From assembly GCA_017858295.1 (NCBI GenBank), contig JAFMBU010000081.1, forward strand, positions 1 through 7,315: a DNA stretch of 7,315 bases, written 5' to 3'. The notes beneath the pieces are model-generated. The model did no database searches. It was given only the letters and a program-made list of their open reading frames with translations, and had not been told where the DNA came from. How positions within the stretch are numbered: the stretch's first letter is position 1; each line of letters begins with the position of its first letter. This DNA is from Porticoccaceae bacterium. GTDB taxonomy: Bacteria > Pseudomonadota > Gammaproteobacteria > Pseudomonadales > Porticoccaceae. Positions 1 to 6,274 of this stretch are shown here, one piece after another. A program made the translations under genes and the position numbers.

Positions 1-574
1 CCAACACCACATCTTTAGGGGTCACACCAACGCCAACCGTGCCATTCACAGTCACGCGCATATTCTTCATCTTCTTGGCCACCAAACACTGAGTGGCCAA
101 CACATGCTCAACCTCCGAGGTACCAATACCATGGGCCAAACAAGCCAAAGCTCCGTGGGTCGCTGTATGGGAATCACCACAGACTACGGTCATGCCCGGC
201 ATAGTGGCACCCAGCTCAGGACCCATCACATGAACAATACCCTGGCCCATCTCATTGATCTTAAATTCCTTAATACCATAGAGATCGCAGTTATCATCCA
301 GAGTCTGCACCTGAATGCGGGACACCTCATCGGTCATACCCGCAACACCAGCATCACGCTCAGTCTTATCAGTAGAGATATTGTGATCAGGGGTGGCAAT
401 ATTCGTATCCAAGCGCCAAGGCAGTCGCCCCGCAATACGCAGCCCTTCAAAAGCCTGAGGTGAGGTCACCTCGTGAATCACATGGCGATCTATATAGATT
501 AACGATGAACCATCGCTATTTTGCTTAACAAGGTGGCTATCCCACAGCTTGTCGTAAAGTGTTCTTCCAGTCAT
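1..574 (-). CDS. leuC: 3-isopropylmalate dehydratase large subunit LeuC (N-terminal part, cut by window edge)
   Basis: LeuC pairs with LeuD to form isopropylmalate isomerase, the cytoplasmic [4Fe-4S] enzyme that converts 2-isopropylmalate to 3-isopropylmalate in leucine biosynthesis. The first 191 codons are present, against about 470 residues in the family. Visible conserved blocks are TLYDKLWDSH near the N-terminus, YIDRH (27-31) followed by HEVTSPQAF, DHN at about 63-65, GIVHVMGPE, and the aconitase-family block GDSHTATHGA (133-142) followed by GIGTSEVEHVLATQ. The cysteines that bind the cluster lie in the missing C-terminal part. The ATG at 574 is preceded by AGGAG with a 6-nt spacer, which settles the start. 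The gene diverges from the LysR-type regulator at 701. The predicted leader is only about 30 nt, too short for a leucine attenuator, so control is more likely by the LysR protein. leuD and leuB probably follow beyond the left edge, by inference from related genomes. Confidence 0.97.
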   Translation of the reverse strand, partial: MTGRTLYDKLWDSHLVKQNSDGSSLIYIDRHVIHEVTSPQAFEGLRIAGRLPWRLDTNIATPDHNISTDKTERDAGVAGMTDEVSRIQVQTLDDNCDLYGIKEFKINEMGQGIVHVMGPELGATMPGMTVVCGDSHTATHGALACLAHGIGTSEVEHVLATQCLVAKKMKNMRVTVNGTVGVGVTPKDVVL

Positions 575-580
575 CACAGT

Positions 581-585
581 CTCCT
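581..585 (-). promoter_or_regulatory. leuC ribosome binding site
   Basis: AGGAG on the minus strand, 6 nt before the leuC ATG at 574. It is a near-consensus Shine-Dalgarno sequence and fixes the leuC start. Confidence 0.8.
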
Positions 586-611
586 AGACGTGCCTATTTC
601 AAGTTGCAGCC

Positions 612-617
612 ATTGTA
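612..617 (-). promoter_or_regulatory. Probable leuC promoter -10 element
   Basis: On the minus strand this reads TACAAT, a 5/6 match to the sigma-70 -10 consensus, giving a predicted transcript start near 605 and a leader of about 30 nt. At 16-18 bp spacing the -35 region is only TTATTT, TTTATT or ATTTAT, a poor match. A good -10 with a poor -35 suits a promoter that needs an activator. The palindrome at 631-645 lies over the -35 position, as expected for the activation site of a LysR-type protein. Inferred from sequence only. Confidence 0.5.
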
Positions 618-630
618 GACCTGCCCTATG

Positions 631-645
631 ATGAAATAAATTCAT
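631..645. promoter_or_regulatory. LysR-type box 1 (probable activation site, at leuC -35)
   Basis: Perfect inverted repeat ATGAA-ATAAA-TTCAT, centre at 638, containing a symmetric T-N11-A (T632, A644), the general LysR-family half-site pattern. Its centre is about 33 bp upstream of the predicted leuC transcript start, overlapping the weak -35. That is the usual place of the activation binding site in LysR-controlled promoters. The regulator gene begins 55 bp away. Confidence 0.5.
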
Positions 646-659
646 ATTTAGCATAAATA
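645..659. repeat. Middle inverted repeat in the leuC-lysR control region
   Basis: Perfect inverted repeat TATTTA-GCA-TAAATA, centre 652, lying exactly between the two LysR-type boxes and sharing T645 with the first. Being AT-rich, it may favour DNA bending or hold a promoter element for the plus-strand regulator; the CATAAA at 652-657 is a possible but weak -10. It does not have a symmetric T-N11-A, so it may not be a protein site. Confidence 0.35.
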
Positions 660-678
660 GCATTCTTAATAAGAATGC
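660..678. promoter_or_regulatory. LysR-type box 2 (probable recognition site)
   Basis: Perfect inverted repeat with 8-bp arms, GCATTCTT-AAT-AAGAATGC, centre 669. The inner 15 bp (662-676) contain a symmetric T-N11-A (T663, A675). This is the strongest dyad in the intergenic region. It lies about 64 bp upstream of the predicted leuC start and 31 bp (about three helical turns) from box 1, matching the recognition site near -65 in LysR-type systems. It ends 22 bp before the regulator's ATG, so binding there could also repress the regulator's own transcription. Confidence 0.55.
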
Positions 679-700
679 ATAAGCAGCTGGGATCGACAGC

Positions 701-1570
701 ATGGACAACCAGAATCTAAAAGCCTTTATTACTGTCGCCGACCTGGGCTCATTTTCACAAGCTGCCGATCGACTCTATCTAACACAATCCGCCATCAGCA
801 AACGTATCGCCCAGTTGGAACAGCAGATTGGCAAAAAGCTCTTCGACAGAATTGCTCGCCAAGTTTCACTCACCGAAGCTGGCACCGAACTGCTGCCAAG
901 GGCACGGCGTATCCTAAATGAATATGACAGCGCCCTGCAGGCCATTAATGACCTCTCAGGTAAAGCCAGCGGCACATTAAGACTGGCCATCAGTCACCAC
1001 CTAGGCCTGCATCGCCTGCCCCCAGTGCTAAAGCAGTTTGCCCAGCAATATCCCAATGTGACCTTGGATATTGAGTTTATGGACTCGGAAAAGGCCTATG
1101 AGCAAGTACTCCATGGCCAATCAGAAGTGGCGGTGATAACCCTGGCCCTAGAGAGCCACCATAATATCCACAGTAAAAAGATCTGGGATGATCCCCTGAG
1201 GTTTATCTGCGCCCAAGATCATCCATTGGCCGAGCTTAAAAAACCGGCCCTTAAAGACCTAGCCGAATACCCTATTATTTTGCCGGGACTCAACACCTAC
1301 ACTGGGCGCATTATTCAGAACCTGTTTCAGCAGCAAGGAATACCGTTAAAAGCACCGATGTCCACCAACTATCTAGAGACCATTAGTACCATGGTAGAGA
1401 TCGGATTAGGCTGGAGTGTGTTGCCGGAAACGCTGGTTAGGGATCTGTATGTGATGCCCTTTGAGGAAGTGAGTATCGGGAGGGAATTGGGCTATATTCA
1501 CCACATGAAACGCAGCCTGTCGAATGCGGCTGCGGCATTTTTGCGCTTAATGGATCAGGCCGCAGCGTGA
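701..1570 (+). CDS. LysR-type transcriptional regulator, divergent from leuC
   Basis: A 289-residue DNA-binding regulator of usual LysR-family length. The N-terminal winged helix-turn-helix spans about residues 3-62 and includes the family signature FSQAADRLYLTQSAISKRI (18-36) followed by QLEQQIGKKLFDR and SLTEAGTELL. A linker helix covers about 60-90. The substrate-binding-like effector domain starts near 92 (LRLAISHHLGLHRLPPVL) and runs to the end, with the usual late motif MVEIGLGWSVLPETLV. The ATG at 701 begins directly at the HTH; only a weak GGGA precedes it. Position opposite leuC, with two LysR boxes between them, points to control of leuC(D/B) and self-repression. In Pseudomonas aeruginosa a LysR gene also sits beside leuC, to my recollection. 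The inducer is unknown; 2-isopropylmalate or another pathway intermediate would be a reasonable guess only. It is not obviously LeuO. Confidence 0.93.
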   Translation: MDNQNLKAFITVADLGSFSQAADRLYLTQSAISKRIAQLEQQIGKKLFDRIARQVSLTEAGTELLPRARRILNEYDSALQAINDLSGKASGTLRLAISHHLGLHRLPPVLKQFAQQYPNVTLDIEFMDSEKAYEQVLHGQSEVAVITLALESHHNIHSKKIWDDPLRFICAQDHPLAELKKPALKDLAEYPIILPGLNTYTGRIIQNLFQQQGIPLKAPMSTNYLETISTMVEIGLGWSVLPETLVRDLYVMPFEEVSIGRELGYIHHMKRSLSNAAAAFLRLMDQAAA

Positions 1571-1625
1571 TCGAAAGCAGCGCAACGGTCAGATCAAAAA
1601 GGTCTCGAGAAAAACTAGATAAAAA

Positions 1626-1648
1626 AAGAGGGCCATAAAGGCCCTCTT
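1626..1648 (-). terminator. Strong rho-independent terminator for the pepN operon
   Basis: A 9-bp perfect stem (AAGAGGGCC with GGCCCTCTT) and a 5-nt loop. On the minus strand the stem runs directly into a T-rich tract from the A-run at 1621-1627, the textbook intrinsic terminator. On the plus strand the tail is TTAAATGG, a poor U-tract, so it is mainly a terminator for leftward transcripts arriving from pepN. It may also slow rightward transcripts from lysR, whose stop is 56 bp away. Confidence 0.85.
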
Positions 1649-1703
1649 AAATGGAGTTACATCTGTCTTCAGCGACCCAGAATGAGGATTAGGCATTCTC
1701 AGC

Positions 1704-1732
1704 TAACCAGACTAACTTAGTCGGTTATAACC
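1704..1732. repeat. Near-perfect inverted repeat and overlapping 10-bp palindrome
   Basis: TAACC, one unpaired A, GACTAA, C, TTAGTC, GGTTA form an 11-pair dyad at 1704-1727 broken by a single bulge. Its right arm overlaps a second perfect palindrome, GGTTATAACC, at 1723-1732. It lies in the lysR-pepN convergent gap. It could be an RNA hairpin or a protein-binding site, and nothing in the sequence decides which. Confidence 0.5.
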
Positions 1733-1839
1733 AAGCCAAAATACTAGCTGCGGCCGTGAATGTCGGGACTGTAAAAAGGACAATACAACCTCGACATTTA
1801 AAGCATAGCCAACAATTTAAGCTTGTCCAGTCATGGCAA

Positions 1840-4473
1840 TTACTGCAGTGATTTAATGGCTATTTCATAGATGTCCTTGACCAATCCCTGCTCATCGGCA
1901 ATTACTTGCAACGCCTCACGCATTTTTGAGCTATTAGGCTCGGGGAATTTTTTCCAGCGGGTCAGTGGTGTCATTAGACGTGCGGCCACCTGAGGGTTAC
2001 GGCTGTGGAGTGTCAGGATGCGCTGCTTGAGAAATTCATAGCCTGAACCATCGGGATTGTGAAAATTCACCAGATTGCCGTTGCAGAAACCACCGATCAG
2101 GCTGCGGATCTTATTCGGGTTGCTCAGGGTAAAGGCTGAATGATTCTCTAACTCTTCCACTCGCTGCAGACCACCGGGCTGGCTATTGGTGGCCTGTACT
2201 TGCAGCCATAGATTCATCACTAGCGCTTCGTCGTTGTACTGTTGCTCAAACTGCGCCAATGCGGTCTCAGCATCCTGCACCGCGGCTGGACAGTTGACCA
2301 AGCACGACAGTGCCGCAGCTTTATCGGTCATATTATCAGCGCTAGCAAACTGCTTCGAGGCCAATTCAACACCCACTTGACCAACCAACATTAGGTAACC
2401 CAGAGCAGTATTTTTCAGGGAGCGGCGGCCGATCTGAGAGGCATCAGGTGCATATTCTTGCTCGACATTATGGCGCTGATAGACGGCGAGAAATTCTTCA
2501 TTGAGGCTGTCTGCCAATGCCTGACGAACAAATAGTCGAGCGCTGTGGATTGCATCGGCATGAATCAATGGTGCCTCTTCGTGAAGCTGGGCTTCGCTGG
2601 GAAGCTGCAACATAAGGGCAACCATAGCGGGATCTAAACTGGCATCGGTCAACAGTGATTTGTAGGCATCGATCAGCTGACTGTCCATTTCCAGTGGTCG
2701 CTGCTGATGGCTGTCAGCGGTGAGTTTCTCGAGTAATTCAAAGCTCAGTTTTTGTCCTGCATCCCAGCGGTTAAAGCCGTCGCTATCATTAGCCATCAGA
2801 TGAATTAGCTGGTCTTTGCTGTAGGCGTAATCGAGTTTTACCGGGGCGGAGAATTCACGCAACAACGAGGGCACTGGGGCTTGGTCAATATTTTCGATAA
2901 TTAGCTGCTGATGGGTCTGACTGACTTCATAAACCATTTCTGTGTCGCCATCACTGTTGAGTGCTAGGTCACCAGATGCGCCAACCAAGCCAAGCTTTAC
3001 CGGTATCACAAAGGGCTGTTTCTGGGGTTGCCCCGGCGTTGCCGGACAGCTCTGGGCAAAGTCCAATGTCACGGTGCGATCGGCGGCGTCATAGGTTGAG
3101 CTGACTGCTAACTGGGGCGTGCCCGACTGCTTGTACCAGCGACGGAATTGAGTGAGGTCGCGACCACTGGCGTCTTCCATTGCGCTGACAAATTCTTCAA
3201 TGGTGACTGCTTGACCGTCGTGGCGATTAAAGTAGAGGTCACTGCCTTTGCGGAAACTGTCGGGACCTAACAGAGTGCGGATCATGCCGACAATTTCGGC
3301 GCCCTTCTCATAGATGGTCAGGGTGTAAAAATTATTGATCTCCATGTAGGAGTCAGGCTGCACTGGGTGGGACATGGGGCCGCCGTCTTCGGCAAACTGG
3401 TGGGTGCGCAGATAGCTGACATCTTCGATGCGTTTCACCGTTGCCGAGTTCATATCCGCGGAGAACTGGGAGTCGCGATAGACGGTAAAGCCCTCTTTAA
3501 GACTTAACTGAAACCAGTCGCGGCAGGTAACACGATTACCGGACCAGTTATGAAAATACTCATGGGCCACAATAGCTTCGACGCGCTGAAAGGCGGCATC
3601 GGTGGTGGTCTTGGGATTGGCCAGTACGGCAGAGGTGTTAAATATATTGAGGCCTTTATTTTCCATCGCGCCCATATTGAAATCATCCACGGCGACGATC
3701 ATAAAGATATCCAGATCGTATTCCCGGCCATAGGCTTCTTCGTCCCAGCGCATTGAATGCTTGAGAGAGAGCATGGCGTGATCGCACTTATCCAGATCTT
3801 TCTCCTCAACAAATATCTGCAGCGCCACCTGGCGGCCAGACATAGTGGTGAAGCTATCTTCGACGCAACTCAGGGTGCCGGCTACCAGGGCAAACAGGTA
3901 GGCGGGCTTTTTAAACGGGTCGTGCCAGGTGACAAAGTGGCGACCGTCGCTGAGTTCGCCGCGGGCAATGGGATTACCATTCGACAGCAAAACCGGGTAC
4001 TGGACTTGGTCGGCAATCACTTTGGTGGTGAATTCAGACATCACATCTGGGCGATCAAGATAGTAGGTAATATCGCGGAAGCCCTCGGCTTCACACTGGG
4101 TGCAATACATGGTGCGCGAGCGATAGAGACCCATCATGGTGGTATTGTCTTGGGGTTTGATCAGCACTTCGGTGGTAACCACTGCACGGCCAGCGAGACC
4201 GGAAATGGTTAAAGACTCACTGTCACAACTAAAAGCGCCCTCTTCTAGGAACTGACCATCTACTGACACTGACTGCAGATCCAGTCCTTCGCTGCCATGT
4301 AGAACCAGATCTGCGTCCTGCTCGTCACTGAGCGGATTACGTAGTAGGGAAAGTGTTGTGGTGACCCTGGTGTGGTGCTCGCCGAGATCAAAAACCAGTT
4401 CGGTTTTCTCAATTTCAAAGGGTGAGACTCTGTAGTCTTTGAGATAAATAGTTTGTGGCAGTGCATCTTTCAT
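1840..4473 (-). CDS. pepN: Aminopeptidase N (M1 family zinc metallopeptidase)
   Basis: An 877-residue cytoplasmic enzyme, close to the 870 of E. coli PepN, that removes N-terminal residues from peptides in late protein turnover. Order of domains: N-terminal beta domain (about 1-195), thermolysin-like catalytic domain (about 196-450), small beta domain, and a large helical C-terminal domain. The exopeptidase motif GAMEN is at 268-272. Zinc ligands are His304 and His308 of HEYFH plus Glu327 in KEGFTVYRD; Glu305 is the catalytic base. Tyr388 in NFYTLTIYEKGAE matches the transition-state tyrosine Tyr381 of E. coli. All are intact, so it should be active. An oddity is DSQF at 334-337, where E. coli has DQEF. 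The ATG at 4473 has AAGGA 8 nt upstream. It is the last gene of the cluster, 75 bp after the DUF2797 gene, with a terminator about 190 bp downstream. Confidence 0.98.
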   Translation of the reverse strand: MKDALPQTIYLKDYRVSPFEIEKTELVFDLGEHHTRVTTTLSLLRNPLSDEQDADLVLHGSEGLDLQSVSVDGQFLEEGAFSCDSESLTISGLAGRAVVTTEVLIKPQDNTTMMGLYRSRTMYCTQCEAEGFRDITYYLDRPDVMSEFTTKVIADQVQYPVLLSNGNPIARGELSDGRHFVTWHDPFKKPAYLFALVAGTLSCVEDSFTTMSGRQVALQIFVEEKDLDKCDHAMLSLKHSMRWDEEAYGREYDLDIFMIVAVDDFNMGAMENKGLNIFNTSAVLANPKTTTDAAFQRVEAIVAHEYFHNWSGNRVTCRDWFQLSLKEGFTVYRDSQFSADMNSATVKRIEDVSYLRTHQFAEDGGPMSHPVQPDSYMEINNFYTLTIYEKGAEIVGMIRTLLGPDSFRKGSDLYFNRHDGQAVTIEEFVSAMEDASGRDLTQFRRWYKQSGTPQLAVSSTYDAADRTVTLDFAQSCPATPGQPQKQPFVIPVKLGLVGASGDLALNSDGDTEMVYEVSQTHQQLIIENIDQAPVPSLLREFSAPVKLDYAYSKDQLIHLMANDSDGFNRWDAGQKLSFELLEKLTADSHQQRPLEMDSQLIDAYKSLLTDASLDPAMVALMLQLPSEAQLHEEAPLIHADAIHSARLFVRQALADSLNEEFLAVYQRHNVEQEYAPDASQIGRRSLKNTALGYLMLVGQVGVELASKQFASADNMTDKAAALSCLVNCPAAVQDAETALAQFEQQYNDEALVMNLWLQVQATNSQPGGLQRVEELENHSAFTLSNPNKIRSLIGGFCNGNLVNFHNPDGSGYEFLKQRILTLHSRNPQVAARLMTPLTRWKKFPEPNSSKMREALQVIADEQGLVKDIYEIAIKSLQ

Positions 4474-4481
4474 GGTGACAG

Positions 4482-4486
4482 TCCTT
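4482..4486 (-). promoter_or_regulatory. pepN ribosome binding site
   Basis: AAGGA on the minus strand, 8 nt before the pepN ATG at 4473. It is a good Shine-Dalgarno match that supports this start and allows translation independent of the upstream gene. Confidence 0.7.
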
Positions 4487-4503
4487 GTAGTAGTGCTCTC
4501 TTA

Positions 4504-4555
4504 TTGATCTTTTACTGGGTGCTTTTCATGGGTACTTTTAATAGGTACTTAAGCA
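4504..4555. repeat. Degenerate 13-bp tandem repeat between the DUF2797 gene and pepN
   Basis: Units of 13 bp start at 4504, 4517, 4530 and 4543. The two middle units, GGGTGCTTTTCAT and GGGTACTTTTAAT, agree at 11 of 13 positions. The outer two match less well (8/13 and 7/13 to the third unit). The last unit covers the stop codon and final codons of the DUF2797 gene. It fills most of the 75-bp spacer. No function is evident; slippage duplication is the simplest origin. Confidence 0.45.
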
Positions 4556-5388
4556 GCAGCAGAAAATTGAACGTTGTAGGCAGTAAATTTGCGGATATTG
4601 ATCACCCCTGTATCAAGAATCAGATACTGACCTTTGATACCCAACAAGACGCCTTCTACCAGAGGCTGCTTATCGAGGTTAAAACTTTTCACTTTTTCCG
4701 GCCATTGGCTAACCGGGAAATCAATGGATGTGGTGTTCTCGCTGTATAGCCGCTGCAGCGCTTGTAAGCCGTATTCTTCTTCGAGCAGTTCGAGGCCCTC
4801 TTCCGACTTGGCCATCAACTCATCTCTGATCGCGGCTAAATCCAGATCCTCTGCATTGCCCTTAAGCATTTTTTGCCAGTGGGTTTTATCCGCCACATGC
4901 TCACGCAGGCAGTCCTCAATTAAGCCCGCCTGGTAGCGTGTCTGCACACGAAAGATTGGCAGTCCCTGAGTGGCGCCTTGATCGATCCAGCGAGTTGGCA
5001 GCTGAGTTCCGCGGGTAATCCCCACCTTTACCCCTGAGGAGTTAGCCAGATAGACGAAGTGATCGGTGAAACAAAATTTCTCGCCCCACTCGGGATCGCG
5101 GCAGGTGCCGTGGTGAAAATGGCATTTTTCCGGGCTCATAATGCACGTATCGCACTGGGGCAATTTGGCAAAACAGGGATAACAGTAACCCTGGCTAAAG
5201 CTCTTTTTCGAACGCCGCCCACAATGGATGCAGTGAATATCACCGAGGTGCTCAATGGAAACCACTTTGCCGATTAAGGCATTCAGTCCTATACGCTGAT
5301 CATCTAAAGGTAGCTGATAATCCACCTGACCATTTTCAGCGAGGGAGGTGTGCATCTTTTCCAGATGCCCGGACGCTTTTATCGACAT
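4549..5388 (-). CDS. DUF2797 protein: cysteine-rich metal-binding region plus possible GIY-YIG-like domain
   Basis: A 279-residue protein that I recognise as the DUF2797 family, of unknown function and found in the same place beside pepN in Pseudomonas. The N-terminal 50 residues are followed by a dense cysteine cluster: C53-x2-C56, C69-x2-C72, C79-x2-C82, C89 and C96, with His90, His92 and His93 nearby. This looks like two zinc-binding knuckles. Residues about 111-165 contain VYLANSSGVKVGIT, then R133, then LIEDCLRE with Glu158. The spacing resembles a diverged GIY-YIG nuclease fold of the kind with KIGIT in place of YIG; this is my inference. The C-terminal part (about 240-275) is beta-rich. 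No signal peptide or membrane segment is seen, so it should be cytoplasmic. The ATG at 5388 has AAGG 7 nt upstream and sits 13 bp after yeaC. A nucleic-acid-binding role is plausible but unproven. Confidence 0.9.
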   Translation of the reverse strand: MSIKASGHLEKMHTSLAENGQVDYQLPLDDQRIGLNALIGKVVSIEHLGDIHCIHCGRRSKKSFSQGYCYPCFAKLPQCDTCIMSPEKCHFHHGTCRDPEWGEKFCFTDHFVYLANSSGVKVGITRGTQLPTRWIDQGATQGLPIFRVQTRYQAGLIEDCLREHVADKTHWQKMLKGNAEDLDLAAIRDELMAKSEEGLELLEEEYGLQALQRLYSENTTSIDFPVSQWPEKVKSFNLDKQPLVEGVLLGIKGQYLILDTGVINIRKFTAYNVQFSAAA

Positions 5389-5401
5389 GTTGGAGCCTTA
5401 A

Positions 5402-5647
5402 TTAATTTTTCCATTTTAGTGGTTGTTCATCTGGCGGTGGCGAACAGGCGGTGGTCTTAGGAGGCACATAACCGGTGCGCTGCTCAGCAGGCTTACGCTG
5501 GTCATAGGCAATAATAGCCTGCATACAGAGTGCCTTTTGCTCATCTGTGAGAGCCCGACCATCGGGCCACTTGCCCAATTCCACTGCGCGCTTCAAGCTT
5601 TCGTAAATCTGTGGCGTGATACTTTCTAATAACTGGGGTAAATCCAT
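5402..5647 (-). CDS. yeaC: YeaC family protein (DUF1315)
   Basis: A small, soluble 81-residue protein matching the DUF1315/YeaC family (E. coli YeaC is about 90 residues). Its function is unknown. Family features visible are the N-terminal helix QLLESITPQIYESLKRAVELG, the central GKWPDGRALTDEQKALCMQA block (residues about 25-44), and a proline- and lysine-rich tail that has little predicted structure. The gene starts 3 bp after the rhomboid stop codon and ends 13 bp before the DUF2797 gene, so it is almost surely co-transcribed and perhaps translationally coupled; only a distant GAGG precedes its ATG. The symbol is given by family resemblance, not from a confirmed orthology test. Confidence 0.88.
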   Translation of the reverse strand: MDLPQLLESITPQIYESLKRAVELGKWPDGRALTDEQKALCMQAIIAYDQRKPAEQRTGYVPPKTTACSPPPDEQPLKWKN

Positions 5648-5650
5648 TGT

Positions 5651-6274
5651 CTATTTAAACCTCGTTCTGACAGTGCCAAGCAAACCAAAAATCAAACCCA
5701 ATAACATTCCTACGATTAAACCGCTGAAATGGGCTGCATTGGCAATGCCAACACCCAATAAAAAATCCAATGCGCCAGTCATACAGAACAGCAGCCAAAA
5801 TAGCATAAAGCCGATTAGCTCTTTGGGTAGAGCCAATATGGGATGAGGTGCCAGCAAATTGCGAATCCAAATATAGCCAAGCAAAGCATAGATCACGCCA
5901 GACATACCGCCAAAGGCCACTGAGCCAGTCCAGACAAATTGCCCCATATTGGAGATAACTGCGCTGACCAGAACCAGCAGCAGGAGATGCACCGGCCCTA
6001 AAAGCGTTTCAATTCGTCCACCAAGCAGAGCTAACCAAAGACCATTGAAAACAAAATGCATTAGGCCAAAGTGAACAAATATTGGGGTAATCAAACGCCA
6101 CCATTCGCCTTCGCCGATACCACCAAAGACAAACAGCCGGGGAATCGGGTAAAAGAAGCTGCCGACAAACCAACCACAGAGGCTGGCAACAAACAGCAGA
6201 GCAGTTGCTGGATGCTGTTTTGCTGCACTGCGCCAGCGGGATCTAGCTGATGGCTCAGGTGTTTCAGCTGTCAT
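5651..6274 (-). CDS. Rhomboid family intramembrane serine protease
   Basis: A 207-residue inner-membrane protease with the compact six-helix rhomboid core and no N-terminal cytoplasmic domain like that of GlpG. About 20 polar residues precede the first membrane segment (about 22-42). The L1 loop has the WWR motif (58-60). The second segment carries H68, H73 and N77 with the same spacing as His145, His150 and Asn154 of E. coli GlpG. The catalytic serine is Ser125 in GGMSG, at the start of a helix, and the catalytic histidine is His182 in NAAHFSGLIVGMLLG; together they form the Ser-His dyad. All key residues are present, so it should cleave membrane proteins within or near transmembrane helices. 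The substrate is unknown. Its ATG lies inside the end of nadK (11-bp overlap) with no strong Shine-Dalgarno, suggesting translational coupling. It corresponds by position to the rhomboid gene next to nadK in Pseudomonas. Confidence 0.95.
   Translation of the reverse strand: MTAETPEPSARSRWRSAAKQHPATALLFVASLCGWFVGSFFYPIPRLFVFGGIGEGEWWRLITPIFVHFGLMHFVFNGLWLALLGGRIETLLGPVHLLLLVLVSAVISNMGQFVWTGSVAFGGMSGVIYALLGYIWIRNLLAPHPILALPKELIGFMLFWLLFCMTGALDFLLGVGIANAAHFSGLIVGMLLGLIFGLLGTVRTRFK

Larger units (their letters stand above)
1621..1800 (-). ncRNA. Candidate structured RNA: pepN 3'-UTR or small RNA
   Basis: Between the pepN stop (1840) and the terminator, the minus-strand RNA can form four consecutive hairpins. 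They are 1798-1759 (7-bp arms AATGTCG/CGACATT, extended by GG/CC past a bulged base, and an inner 5-bp ATTGT/ACAGT helix with one G-U pair), 1727-1704 (11 paired positions with one bulge), 1699-1679 (AGAATG/CATTCT, 9-nt loop) and the terminator. No convincing reading frame is present. I see no clear promoter, so a fragment released from the pepN transcript is more likely than an independent gene. No known RNA family is recognised. It may simply be an ordinary long 3' untranslated region. Confidence 0.25.

Noticed and set aside
104..463. 119-codon open frame on the plus strand
   Set aside because: Antisense to well-conserved leuC sequence, with a low-complexity translation typical of a shadow frame.
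1626..1648. Terminator for the plus-strand lysR gene
   Set aside because: The stem is symmetric, but on the plus strand it is followed by AAATGG instead of a T-run. At most a weak bidirectional effect is possible.
1571..1839. CsrA/RsmA-sponge RNA on the plus strand, suggested by AGGA and GGA in hairpin loops
   Set aside because: There are too few GGA motifs, no plus-strand promoter and no plus-strand U-tract terminator. The terminator here points the other way.
3757..4212. 151-codon open frame on the plus strand
   Set aside because: It lies wholly antisense to conserved pepN coding sequence and its translation shows no recognisable domain. It is a by-product of pepN codon usage.
4512..4529. 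Five-codon minus-strand frame (ATG to TAA) in the pepN leader, as a possible leader peptide
   Set aside because: No ribosome binding site precedes it, no regulatory codon run is present, and it falls inside the 13-bp tandem repeat. Such short frames occur by chance.
4453..4749. 98-codon plus-strand frame crossing the pepN-DUF2797 gap
   Set aside because: Overlaps the ends of two confident genes on the opposite strand, has no ribosome binding site or recognisable domain.
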